A DNA stretch of 64,000 bases from Ciona savignyi. Lineage: Eukaryota > Chordata > Ascidiacea > Phlebobranchia > Cionidae. The stretch's first letter is position 1. Each line of letters begins with the position of its first letter. The stretch spans positions 276,239 to 340,238 of the forward strand of contig CH003298.1 of NCBI GenBank assembly GCA_000149265.1, written 5' to 3'. Below the pieces are notes generated by a model. It was not told the DNA's origin. It made no database searches and saw nothing but the letters and a program-made list of their open reading frames with translations. The position numbers were made by a program, and so were the translations under genes. This document shows, piece by piece, positions 34,001 to 45,301 of this stretch.

Positions 34001-37000
34001 GGCAAGTTAGGTTGCCTAGAAGTTTTAGTTGAAAGTGGAGCATCAGTGGACTGCAGGACCAACCATGGGGAACTGGCAAAGGACATTGCATATCGATATG
34101 ATCAAAATCACTGTGTTTACTACCTTAACTGGGCAGGTTGGTTTCTATAGCTATATATAAAAACAAAATGGGACTATTATTGAATGTGGGCTTGTATTGT
34201 ATAATACCATAATGGCTCCAGGTATCCAAAGAGGATTGTATAATACCATAATGGCTCCAGGTATCTGTTGAATATTTTTAAAAAGTTGAACCTGGCCATG
34301 GTGTATATTATCCGTCCGAGTGAACTTTTCCACTTATAAATATTCATAAAAATTCCTTGCAACTCCTTATTTGGGGGGTTAAGCAATGTTCCCTGAGTGC
34401 CTTGGCCACAGTTATACAGCAACTAGTAAGTGGATACAAAAAAGCTAAACTTGTTTCCTTAGTTGTATTCATTTTATGCAAATACAGTTGTTTAAACCGG
34501 ATTTGACCTGCACCAGAACCACTAATCGCAACCCCACATACCAATAAAAAAATGACACTCCCCACCAACCCATCATACAATATCATATATGGTATTCTGG
34601 TCATTGTAATTATTATACTGACTGTTTTCTTTCATTTGTGGGGATATGCATGAGTATCCTAATTAGCTTTATTAAGTTATTTATTGTATTCGAAAAAAAA
34701 CAAAGACTAGTTGAGGTAATTAGAAATTTTGGTCAATAATTTATACAACAAAAAGGAATTGTTTGAGCATTGTACTTCTATGATTTTTTGTTGATATACA
34801 TTAATAATTGATAGAAATTTGCAGAAACATATAAGAAAGAAAATGAAAAACCAGAAAAGAAGAGCAAGACGAGCAAGAAATAGACGAAGCTAAATGTTAA
34901 AAAAGTCACTTGACTTAACTTACAGTCCAGATATAAACCAGATATAACTTACAGTACAGATATAAACCAGATATAACTTACAGTCCAGATATTAACAAGG
35001 TATAACGTATAGTCCAGATATTAACAAGGTATAATGTATAGTCCAGATATAAACCAGATAAAACTTATCTAGCAGACATAAACAATTTATAACTTACAGT
35101 TCAGATATAAACCAGGTATAACTTAAACTATGGAAATTATAACTTAAACCAGATATAACTTAAACTATGCACCAGAAATAATACCTGTAACTTATAAGTT
35201 ACTTACAAGTCTTGTGAAGTTATTGGTGTGCATACAACAACAGTGTCTATCTAAATTTTCTGGTGGTTTACCATTTACCATGGTCAGTTTAATTCCAGCT
35301 TATTGTATATAGCCGTTATGCAAAGTATTATACTTAATTTACTATGCCTTGCCCTTACCATACTCTTGACCATTACTACCAAAACAGAAGTAACCCATAC
35401 TTATTATCCATGTTACCGTATCCCACTAACAATTTAGTTTTATATACACAGTTCTTTATTTTTATATATTGCCTACTGGTATTGTATAAAATGCTCTTTA
35501 TTTTTCGCAAAAAGATCCTACAGTTCTGTGATGTATAATTTTTGTCAAAATAAATCTGCCCATGTAACATAAAAGACTGCAGTTAAATGGTATTCTTGCA
35601 ATTGAATGTGCTTGACTGTAATTTGTGATGTTAATGTATAATCTCCATGAATGGGTAAGCGCAATAGACATAATTTTGTGCTGAATATAGTAGAACTTTC
35701 TTACTGTTCTATTTAGCCAACCTTATAGCTTGATGGGTTGGTGCGCCACCTTTCAGCAGAGACGTTGTAAGTTCAAAACTGGTCCGTAGCTAGTTGGCTG
35801 TGACCGTGGTCAAGGCACCTCTCTACTGGGTCGCCTGGGGCCATTGAAATAATGGGTACTTCTTAAACTAAAATAATGTTTCTGCTATATATAACACACT
35901 GCAATAGCTTCGATAACCATATGAAGGGCGCATGGTGATATAAAGGATAGGATATTCATGTTTATCCCAGTGAATGCAAAATCGTCAGATCGCCTGTCCA
36001 TCGTCGGGTTACCGGAGCTATTGCAATGTGTTGTGTATGATTCACACGTTCCTTGAATTTAGTAGAACCCATTACCCGCTGGTTTCAGGCCATTCCTTTA
36101 TAAGTGTCTTGTCCAAGGACACAATCGACTAGCTAGCGACCAGTTCAGAACCTACAACCTTTCGGCTAAAAGACTTCGCACTAAACCTCCAGACCAACCG
36201 GTCCTAAAAAGGTGTGAAGGTTACCCGTTTAAAACGTCCCTTTCGTATTTGAGGGATAAATCCACTTATCCGCATCAGGTGATAAACTCTCCGTATTTTT
36301 CCACTAACGGGGATAAAACATGAATAGACGATAATCATGTTCAACTAATTTGTCCAAGTTTAAGGTTACCTCTGCAAAGTGCCTCGCGCAAGGACACAGC
36401 CGACGATTGAATATCTGATTTAAATGTCACAGCGTTTTGGCTGCATATAGGCCACTGATACCGGTACCTCTAAATACTACATGGTCGCTTGGATCGCATA
36501 GATCGCTTGAATCGCTTGGATCGCTTACTATACTTCGTAATTACAAAAGCCATGATATTAATGTTAGGGTTGGGGTTAAAGTTAGTTCTGGGGTTGAGAT
36601 TAGTGTTTGGGACAGGGTTAGAATTACTTTCCATGGCAATATAAGTGATCCAAGCGATCCTGTAGTATTTAGAGGCACCCGCTGACACTCCTACCGAATA
36701 AACTAACCGGCCAAACAAATCTTGCCTGAGAGGCCAACTACAGTCGGAGGCTAATCGGTTGTAATAGTGAGCGGTCGTTGTTTGGTTCCATTGAAATAAT
36801 GAGTTAGACTAAAACAGTAAAACGCTTTAATAATATATTCCTTTAACACATTGCAATATTACCGGAGACGCAACTGTAACGACACTCGTTCACACCCACA
36901 AGGGTAATCACAAGTATCTTATTAAATTTCCAACAAACGAGAATATAAATCTAGTAAGGTTAAAGGGCTAAGTTATAACTATGTTGTTTTCGCTTAGCTG

Positions 37001-38288
37001 CCAAGCTGGATTTGTTGGCTTTCATCGCACACATTCGCGAACTTATTGCCGATCCAGAAAAGCTACAGGGAATTAAATTAACCAAGGATGAAAAGGTAAG
37101 TAGCATTTCAATAGATTGTGGAGTCGTTGGCTGATAGTTTGTTTGTAAAAAAATATGTCTGATTTGCGCCTATATTTCTTTGAGCAGAAACACAATTATT
37201 TCATATGTACTACCGCAAGAACAGCCTAATTTTATTAAACTTCAAAATTGTAATTAACAAAATTTGGTCGAAAAGGAGATCGTGTGCTATATACTATCTT
37301 GAATATCACAGTATGTTTATTAATGAGTTCCTACAACAACTAATGTCCCTTTCCAATTTATTCAGAGCACGATTCTTAGTTCGTGCACGGAAAAACAGGA
37401 ATGGGTGGAAAGCACTTCTGACGGAAAAGCGGAAGAATTTTTGGAGAAAAAAACTGAGCTTGAGAAACAGGTTGACCTCGTGCTGAATAAAACAATTTCT
37501 CCCGGTAAGGTTAATACTTAGCGGGTTATTTTTAGCAATCAGATAACAACTTAATGGTTGGGCACTTTGAAGTAGTACAATCTTTATAGCGCGGTGTTGT
37601 AACCTTTATGCCATATTGGGTCGCGAGGGATTTAAATGGCGAGTAATTGTAAGACACTTATTCATAAATTTAACAAGAGGTATACACTTATGGGCTTAGG
37701 TATCAGATTTGACAAGTGTATATTTGCTAACTGTCAAAATGTTATGCCAACGTGCGTATTAAAACAACTGCGTTTTTTATCGGTTCTTTCTCTTCGAATA
37801 TCGACGAAATTGTGCAAGTCACTATCACGTGTTGCGGTAAATGTTTTTAAAACAAATAGTCCGGTGATAAGGAGAACTTGTCTTGAAACCGCGCATGTCT
37901 GATTAGCTTATTCGCCTTGAAATTGGCGTTGATTTTCCAAGATCCCTATCAAATACTTCCAAGTAAAACGGTGTATTATATTTGGGTGAAACAGTTGGCT
38001 GTCACGTTAACGAGAACCATACGCGAACTACGCTGTCTAAGAATTCATGCAAGTTGCCGCAAATAGCCATAGCATTGATTTTTTTTCTCGGAACGTGTAC
38101 CAGAAATCTTTTCCTGCCGTCACACTCGTTAAGTCGTGATCAAGGAACAATATGTCACGCATGTCTCCTTCATAAAAATTCGATTTCAGCTTTTTATTTG
38201 ATTAGCTTAATCACCGTGTAAGTTCTATGCCCATTAATAAACGCTGTTCACCAATTTAGCACCCACGACGGAGAACGGAAAGAAGTAA
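31065..38288 (+). CDS. ANKRD45: ANKRD45 orthologue (ankyrin repeats plus HSP70-lid-like C terminus)
   Basis: Exons 31065-31180, 31833-32002, 33969-34136, 36998-37095, 37366-37504 and 38260-38288 join in frame to give 239 residues. The N-terminal half reads KVFEDTENPYYETAPSLL, then two to three ankyrin repeats (SPIEIACMLGRAEILKEIIK; CPVHFAAAWGKLGCLEVLVE). This matches the order and spacing of vertebrate ANKRD45. After NWAAAKLDLLAF the C-terminal half (LTKDEKSTILSSCTEKQEWV ... EEFLEKKTELEKQVD) resembles the helical lid of HSP70 proteins, as in ANKRD45. A splice acceptor (GGTTCAG) lies just before the start codon, so a 5'UTR exon or spliced-leader addition is likely. A compatible alternative last exon is present at 34825-34883. 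The long intron 32003-33968 contains an assembly gap. Confidence 0.88.
32206..33245 (+). repeat. Assembly gap flanked by direct repeats
   Basis: Ns run from 32534 to 33128 (595 bases). The left flank (32206-32330) and the right flank (33128-33235) share, in the same order, a TTAGTTTAGTTTATTTTTT start and an ACGGCAAAAC...CAGT(A/C)GTTA(A/G)AACACGTC end. The gap is probably a collapsed tandem repeat inside an ANKRD45 intron, so a missing exon is not implied. Confidence 0.6.
33580..33720 (+). repeat. SINE-like family B, 3' part
   Basis: CAATAGCTCCGGTAACCCGA, CGATTGCCTGTGTGTTAACC and GGGATAAACATAAATATCCT match the 5762-6051 copy closely. A more diverged partial copy precedes it at about 33385-33480. 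Confidence 0.7.
34188..34266 (+). repeat. Direct duplication in an ANKRD45 intron
   Basis: TTGTATAATACCATAATGGC followed by TCCAGGTATC occurs twice, about 40 bp apart, with no mismatch inside the repeated block. Confidence 0.8.
34825..34883 (+). CDS. Possible alternative terminal exon of ANKRD45
   Basis: Acceptor TTTGCAG at 34818-34824 is in the correct phase after exon 34136 and gives ETYKKENEKPEKKSKTSKK and a stop. The result would be a 170-residue form with ankyrin repeats and a lysine-rich tail instead of the HSP70-lid-like part. A canonical AATAAA follows at 35549-35554. This is an alternative to, not part of, the 239-residue model. Confidence 0.4.
34915..35165 (+). repeat. Minisatellite of about 27-32 bp units
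   Basis: About eight or nine units based on TCCAGATATAAACCAGATAT followed by AACTTACAG run in tandem. They lie just after the possible alternative last exon of ANKRD45, so they would fall in its 3'UTR. Confidence 0.8.
35549..35554 (+). terminator. Candidate poly(A) signal for the short ANKRD45 form
   Basis: AATAAA about 665 bp after the stop of the alternative exon at 34883. Confidence 0.35.
35722..36210. repeat. Inverted pair of SINE-like family B copies
   Basis: 35722-35940 is a forward copy with a B-box-like GTTCAAAACTGG and ACACACTGCAATAGCTTCG. 35944-36210 is a reverse copy starting ATAGGATATTCATGTTTATC and containing GGAGCTATTGCAATGTGTTG. They meet tail to tail with only a few bases between them. 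Confidence 0.65.
36463..36679. mobile_element. Foldback/MITE-like element of about 217 bp
   Basis: The left end GGTACCTCTAAATACTACA (36463-36481) and the right end TGTAGTATTTAGAGGCACC (36661-36679) are inverted repeats matching at 18 of 19 positions. Inside the left arm, GATCGCTT-like octamers repeat about four times, and the right arm has their complement (CCAAGCGATCC). The core is rich in GGGTT-like strings. No coding capacity is visible, so a non-autonomous element is inferred. Confidence 0.55.
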
Positions 38289-41200
38289 ATCTTCCAAGAA
38301 ATGAGGATGCCGAGAGATTAATCACTTGGCCGCATGCTAGCGCTGTTTATCCACCTGTTTTTTTATATTTTTTACTCCTGTACAAAAACAAAAAATCCTG
38401 TGATCAGTACGGCCGCGTGGCCAAATGGAAAAATTATATCGACTTTTGTACAAAAACGGTCCCAATGACGGATTCCTCACGGGTTCGAAACTTGGTTCGA
38501 TAGAAAAAGCATCATGTGACAAAAGTACGTTCGTGTGACCGAATGGTTTATGCGAGGTTTATCGACTCGTGAAGAACCATGTATGATATCGGTTCAAGTA
38601 ATTATTAATCACTAATTAAAAATAGTGTTTTGTATTTCTTACACGCTACAATCCTTTATACTTCAATTTACCTATTAAGTGTTTACGTTAGGTGTTATTT
38701 TTATAGCATATTTTGTTGTGTTACATTTGCATTGTACTAATACAGTTAGGAGTTAAACATGTTGTTTCTGTTTAAACTCATAAATTACTTGTCGTTAATC
38801 AATATAAAGGCCAACACTGGAAATTTTTAATAGGCAGCAATTTTTATCAAGAGTGCCGTTAATGTGGTTTATGTATTATTGTAATATATCAAAATGCAGG
38901 TAAAAAGGATTTTTACCAGGGTCGTAATATGATTACATGATTTTGAAAATATCGTTCAAATTACATGAACATTTAGATTGGGTATATATGTATATATAGG
39001 CGCTTTACGTGTGATTGGCCTTTACGTATTAAAATATATATATACGATAAAGCATCCAGGTTTTGTAACATATTTTTAGTTTCCGAAGTCAAGTCAGGGT
39101 AAAGCAAAAAATCAAGCCCGGTCTCAGACAAATCAAGTCATATTAACTTTGGATTTGTCACGTCAAGTACAACAGTTCCCAATGCAGTTTAAGTTTCGTA
39201 TTTTAATTAATCGTCCTTATTTTCTCACGTACAAAGTGACGTACATTGACGACGTAACAGAGCTAGTAAAACCATCTATCGGTTTTTAAAAAAAAACTAA
39301 ATATTTTTTGCCAAGCTTAACGAAATGTATTTCAGAAATATTACTGTGCTTCCAGACGAATTAATTCTACTGAATCATAGTAATTTCCAAAAAGTAGTCC
39401 GGTCTTGACTTTAACCTCGACAGTGATTCAAACATTACACACAAATGTCATTTATCAGAATCAGATGCGACAAACAAATACAATTTCAGCTCGAAGCCAT
39501 ATCAGATTAACACTTCTACGAAACGTGACTTCAGTATAGGTCGGAATTCATTGCGTGTTTTCGGAAATATCCCAATATCTGCCACCTTCGCGACTAAGGC
39601 GTCAGTTCTATCTCGTGGACAAAACAAACGGATATTAAATAAGCTGTGTTGGTCACGTGGTGCTTGGTTTTCAACGCCCGTTATTCTAATCCATTGGTCG
39701 CTCCACTGCGGGCGTGAAATAATCGTTTTTGTGGGTCGTTCGTTCCCATGTGATTTGCTCTCCGACATGTTGCTGCGACGACATTAAACAAACGTCTTTA
39801 TTTGCAAACAAATTTAGGGACGTGACGAGCCAGATTAGTGACGTAGTTGATTTTAACTCAGATAAGGGAAATTCTAAACGTATACCAAATTCCGCACACA
39901 AGATAAGCTATAGAGCTATGTCAATTAAAACCACATGGTTGATATTAAAACACCTGGAGGACTCGAAGCACCTTGTCGTAGGGTTGATCGAGCTACAATG
40001 AAATCCTTTATCAACTCCATCACTAGTAAAACCTAGTCTGATGCAATTAGGTCGAGAACTAAAATTCCCCAAACGTGTTCGACCTAGAAGTCAACGGGTT
40101 ATTTATATGTGTTATCGGGGTTATGCCCACTTTATTTGTTGGTCACTAATGCCATGAACACCTGTCCGAATCCCATATACGTTAAGCCAAAGCGTGATGT
40201 CCTGACACACGCAGTTTTTCGGCTGCGGCCATGTTAGCCTGTAAATAAATCGTCTCTTGGCAAGTGTTAGGTTTACATATTGTGGTATTCTATCTAAGCG
40301 CCTTGGGTGCATTCTGCTTATTGGCATAATTAATATCGTGATGGCCCAATAGCTTAACTCAATAGTTATTGTAACATATTGGAAATTCAGTTTACTTTAC
40401 CTTTTCAAAACCTTTTTTAATAAGCAGTTTCTTAATCGCTTTCGGTTAAGCTTGACATAAGTAGCTTTAATTGGCTTTTCAACTTTGCCATAAAATTTTT
40501 AAATCACAGCAATCACTGGATGTCCAATCCCCGTTGTTAACGCCAAGCTGGCCGCAATTACCGCATTACGATCTGAATTTCAACATGCGCCCACACATGT
40601 AAACATAATTAACTGGTACCTTTAAATTGCAATCATTTCTGGTAGCCACGGTTCACACGGTAGTTTTACATGGAAATCGCGAGATTTTGCCCATATACTT
40701 CTGTTTTAAGCGCCCTTTGAACTAAACGCAAAAACTACACCCAGTTAGCGCTTAGTTAACAAGCTGGGAGTTATCGTCGTACCGCAAAGATGAGTGGAAC
40801 GTGTAAGAATTTCTTCTAATCCTCCTCTAAATGAATTGCGAGGTCGCGAATCTGATGTCCTTTTGTTGATGCTTGCTCGGTAAAGTTTGATTGTTATCGG
40901 ACGAGGTGGTTGTGGGCGAGTTTTCTGGGAACCTTGGGTTGAGAGTGACTCAGCTGAAGCCGCAATAATAATTCTGATCGTAAACATCGCATTGCGCTCA
41001 GACAAAACCAGCACACTAATTACTATTTAAGTATTTAACGCGTCAGAAACTTGGCAATATGTAAACAAGTTGTCAATTTCGTATTAATTTACGCGTGCAT
41101 TCCGATATCTCAAGGATTCCTAAAACAACCCGATCTGCTGATATGATATTAATATATGTGCCTTATCGTATACCGCTATTTGTGCTTTTGCCGGAGGATA

Positions 41201-44200
41201 TTAACTATGGGGTGTATTATCGTGTAGGTTAACTTACACATTCCTTTTACTAGAGTATTTCTAATCTTGCCTGACATGACAGCTGTGTTATTTGCGAAAA
41301 ATGCTTATTTAATACGGATCAGACAATAAAACGTCAGTTCCTGTTCACTGCTGTGACTTAGTGAACTCGTTTTTATCACCTAAACCACAAGTTCCCAAGA
41401 TAACATTTTGTCGCCGGGTTGAAAATATATGAACGTTAAATGGGGTGCGATTTCGAGCGGCTGATGTTTCATCGCTCTGCTGTCAAATGTAAAATAAATA
41501 CGATCACACATTTTTGTAAACTCCGCTTAGATAAGATAATTTGGTTCGGTGGTGCCATATCAGACAAGACCATTGGTTTATTGTTAGTGCGTAGAATTAA
41601 AGGTGTGAATAGACGGGTTTCATATATATCCAAGATAACGTGAAAATCAATATTATGCACAAACTAATTTTGTTTTCCATTAATCCATTTGGATGCTAAA
41701 ATACTGATATCCAAGTCAATTATGATATATTTCCCAAATGCGATGCTGCGATGTAAAATCTGTGCGATGTATCATGCACGTATGCTACCCAAGGGCAATT
41801 TGGGTTACATTTTATATCTGACCTTTTCTGTTATATAAATAAAAAAAATGTGTGGTCTGTATGCAGAGGTGTCGGTGTGCAGCAATATTCCTGTGGTGTC
41901 TTAAGGTAAGCATCTGACAATCCCGTTTTTATTAGTGCGGCATGTTTTAATTTCACACTAAGCTGGTACAGGAAAACTTAATCTGAATGAGATGATGGCA
42001 TAATCTCACGGCGCGTTTATCTAAAATTTGCCATTTGTTTCCATAACATTTACAGGGCAGAAAATGTTATATTTCTCCTCCGCCTTTCATTTCGGCGGTT
42101 TACTAGAGTGTAGAGAAAGGCTTTCTTTCGCAGCGGATTACAAGCAAGGGTATGGACGCCGGTGTCCACCGGCCTCGCAGTTAATTCCAGGCTATTTATA
42201 CGTCCAGGATTATTTGCTGTCAAAATAACACGATTTTGCTTCGCAGTCGAAGCGTTCTCTCTACAAATTTGACCTTCAATCGTGTACAGAGCGAACGTTT
42301 TAAACACACAACGCCAGTGGGATTAAACCGATACGTCAACGACTGTTTTTAAAATATAGGATTGTCTTCTTAGACTTTTATTCTAAAACTCGGTATTTCT
42401 TTACAAGTAGGCCTAATTGTATGCCAAACTCCAACCCCAACGACAGTCTCTTAGCTCTAATTTGTTAGAGGTACAACTCTAAGTTTAGCCACTAACTTAC
42501 TGTCCAATAATTGCACAAATGGAATTTTTCTACAATTCTATTGTGCACTATTTAATTCTTTTGATATAATTATACTGTTTCTATGTTAAGCTTATTATAG
42601 AAATATAAAAAATTGAAAAACAAATTATTATAAAAATTATTTCCAAGCACAATTTTCGTAAGTACCCCTCTTTGCAAATCAGAACAAAACAAACCACTTG
42701 ACAGATTAATTGTGGCTTGTGTTTAGCTTTCCGTAATGTATAGCTTATTCCGACTAATACGGTTGGTTAATTTTAAATTCGGAAGATATTAATAATAGGT
42801 AACCGATTTTTCAGGCCATCGCTAGTAAAACATTTTAAGTATTGCATACTCGGCATAAAGTGTTCACCCGGTATTTGGTGTATGGGGATTTGGTCCTGGC
42901 ATCCTTGATCCTGTTTTCACAACTTTAAAATATTATAATTTCATATTGAAGCACTATGATTTAGTATGTTATACAGGCATATTAAGATATCCTCGGCTAA
43001 GCTAATATGTTTGTTGTTTTGGGTTAGTGAAGAATCCTCCGTAGCCTAGTATTTGCACTCAATGCATTCCAAGAATACAACTTCCTATCTTTCTTAAGGT
43101 ATTAGGCGCATTGCCACAACTGTGTCCAAGTGGTGTAAGGTCTACAGTAGATTCACTATTCATTTTTCTGTATGGCTGAGTGACATTTTTATTAATGTGC
43201 TGGTATCACAGTGTAATAAAGATGAATAGCACATTTATACCAATAACTCGTCGAGACGCCCTTGCATGATTGCACAATATTCCCAATAATCCCATCAAGG
43301 TTGTTGTTTATGCAATCGGTCCTGAAGTTATCTCTGTATAGTATATTTATAAACGAACGGCCAGCGTATATAATTGATTTTGTAGACCAAAACGCGGATT
43401 CTTTACGTTTAACCAAAAAGATCGGAATCACACCATAACTTTGATATAAATCTCCGAGTAGCCTTGCCCAATGTTTTTTTATTTGAGATAAATAAAAACC
43501 CTTGTTATTATTTGTCTGCCTACTCACACTGTTATGATATAATCGTAGATCTGTTTATGCAAACTTTTTATTCTTAGGTCAATTGTTATTTTTAAAGATT
43601 CCTATAACTGGAACATTGAGGGCAATACGTCGAAAAGCCAACAAACAGACTGTCAATCCTGGACATATGCGATTTTCCAGGTCGGACAATTAAGATTCTA
43701 TTTTCAGGTCCATTCATGTGCAAGTTTATTTTTGTTTAAAGGTAAGCGACTAATCGATAACTTAGTCTTTCGGGTCACAATATGGGTCTGCAGATTTAAA
43801 GTGCCTTTCCTAGAAATTCCTTTTCCTGGAAAAGTGCTCGAAACATAGTAGGTATAGGCAGGCATAGGCCTATATATTTCTAAAATTCAGCAAATAGCGC
43901 TGTCATTGCTTTTACGAAGCCATGTATTTATTTTCGTATTTAGTTTCTGCCAAAGTATCGTACACAGAGCCATCGATTATTTGTTTAAGTATTACAAAAG
44001 TTATATAACTTTACCAAACTACATTCATATATATATTGACTTTTGTTAAGTAATATTTGTCATACCTTATCAATTGTCTTAAAATTAAAGCTGTGTAAAA
44101 CGTACAAGCGGCCTTTCCGTTAAGTTTTAAATTCACCTAAAATCTTTATTTCTAGTCCTTAAGTACACGCCAGCAACACAGCACATTTAGAATTGCTTGC

Positions 44201-44330
44201 AGATATTACAGTCAACCACAAAATGGTTGTTTTTGTTTAAATTTTCTTTTCAGTACACACTGACTAAAACGGTCTGCTAATACATCTCCATAATCAAATG
44301 CGAGCGAGACGTAATATGGTAGAAATGTGT
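38289..44330. other. Intergenic region without recognised genes
   Basis: No exon series with matching splice phases was found. Family A repeats lie at 38407-38503 and 38524-38560. The remaining DNA is AT-rich with a few isolated open frames that lack support. Confidence 0.5.
38407..38560 (+). repeat. Two tRNA-like (family A) repeats in tandem
   Basis: The first copy (38407-38503) has GTACGGCCGCGTGGCCAAAT and the B-box-like CGGGTTCGAAACTTGG. The second (from 38524) begins GTACGTTCGTGTGACCGAAT and is truncated. Confidence 0.65.
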
Positions 44331-44336
44331 TTATTC
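44331..44336 (-). terminator. Candidate poly(A) signal of the PDE9 gene
   Basis: AATAAA on the minus strand, about 965 bp after the stop codon at 45302. No closer one was noticed, but the search was by eye. Confidence 0.35.
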
Positions 44337-45301
44337 AATACAAAACAGTAAGTTTGTTGACGATGTGGGTCAAAACAACAGTAAAATAACATAGATCATG
44401 CGCTTGGTAAATCATGCGCACACGTAGGAAGTTAGAAATGGCTACAAAAGTGCACTATACGATGAACAGTGAATAGAGTACAGCTAATTTGCCACAAGGA
44501 TATCAACGATCGTGACAAAATGAGGGTGGCTCGTGACAAGACCTTGTATTTTTCAAAATGATGAGATTTTAAACGACGCCTTTCAGCAAACCTCAGATGA
44601 CTTTACATGAGATCTCCTATGAGGTCGAGACTAGAGCTTATAACTTCGCATTAACGGGATAATTATAGTCTGTGAAATTGGGGTAGCGATAGTGGTATAT
44701 ATCTCAGCTTGAATGGTTACGTGCTTGTAGTAGTTGCGGTTGTGGTTGCGGCGGCTTGATGTTTAATATGCGGATAGCGTGAGATGAAACTGGCTTGAAC
44801 CATGGATGAGTTCGGGCCGTGTTTCGACAGTGACAGATCATCTGAGCATGTAGTTGTATCGACAATCATTGTAGTCTTGGCCACAGCTCGAACTACACTG
44901 TTTTGGGTTTCGAAAGTAGATAGACGAAGTCACGCTTTCACTTGATGTGCTGTGGGCCAAATAAACTTCTTTCCTTATACGGGTAGAATGCCAAAATATC
45001 TTCGTTTCTACAGATAAACACATAAATATTGCAGAGGAACGGCCGGATCCTTTGCTGTAACTACAGTGCTTGGGTCATGCCGAAGCGAGTTGAGGTATTG
45101 GTTGGGGCTTCATCGTAGAGTTTAATCGGTGGTAATTAACTCAAGCCACCATCTTGTTTGTCTTCTGCATAGTTGTAGCGCTTTTAAAACAGGCTGCTCG
45201 ACCCGGTTTGTTTTGGAAGATAATAGAGTTCCACAGTTACTGTTCAAGTACCGGGGGAGAGTGCTAGATTCTACTGTGAGCGGATTTGCCCAATGTGTCT
45301 T

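Noticed and set aside
38407-38503. Functional tRNA gene
   Set aside because: A- and B-box-like strings are present, but the arms do not pair into a convincing cloverleaf and the same sequence recurs across the window, so a SINE fits better.
39502-39768. 88-residue minus-strand open frame (starts MSESKSHGNERP)
   Set aside because: Good start context and less AT-rich than its surroundings, but no recognisable domain, no splice partners and no signal peptide. It could be a lone first exon; support is too weak to annotate.
40745-41014. 89-residue minus-strand open frame with basic residues and dibasic sites
   Set aside because: Considered as a peptide precursor, but the hydrophobic start is too short for a signal peptide and no promoter or partner exons were seen.
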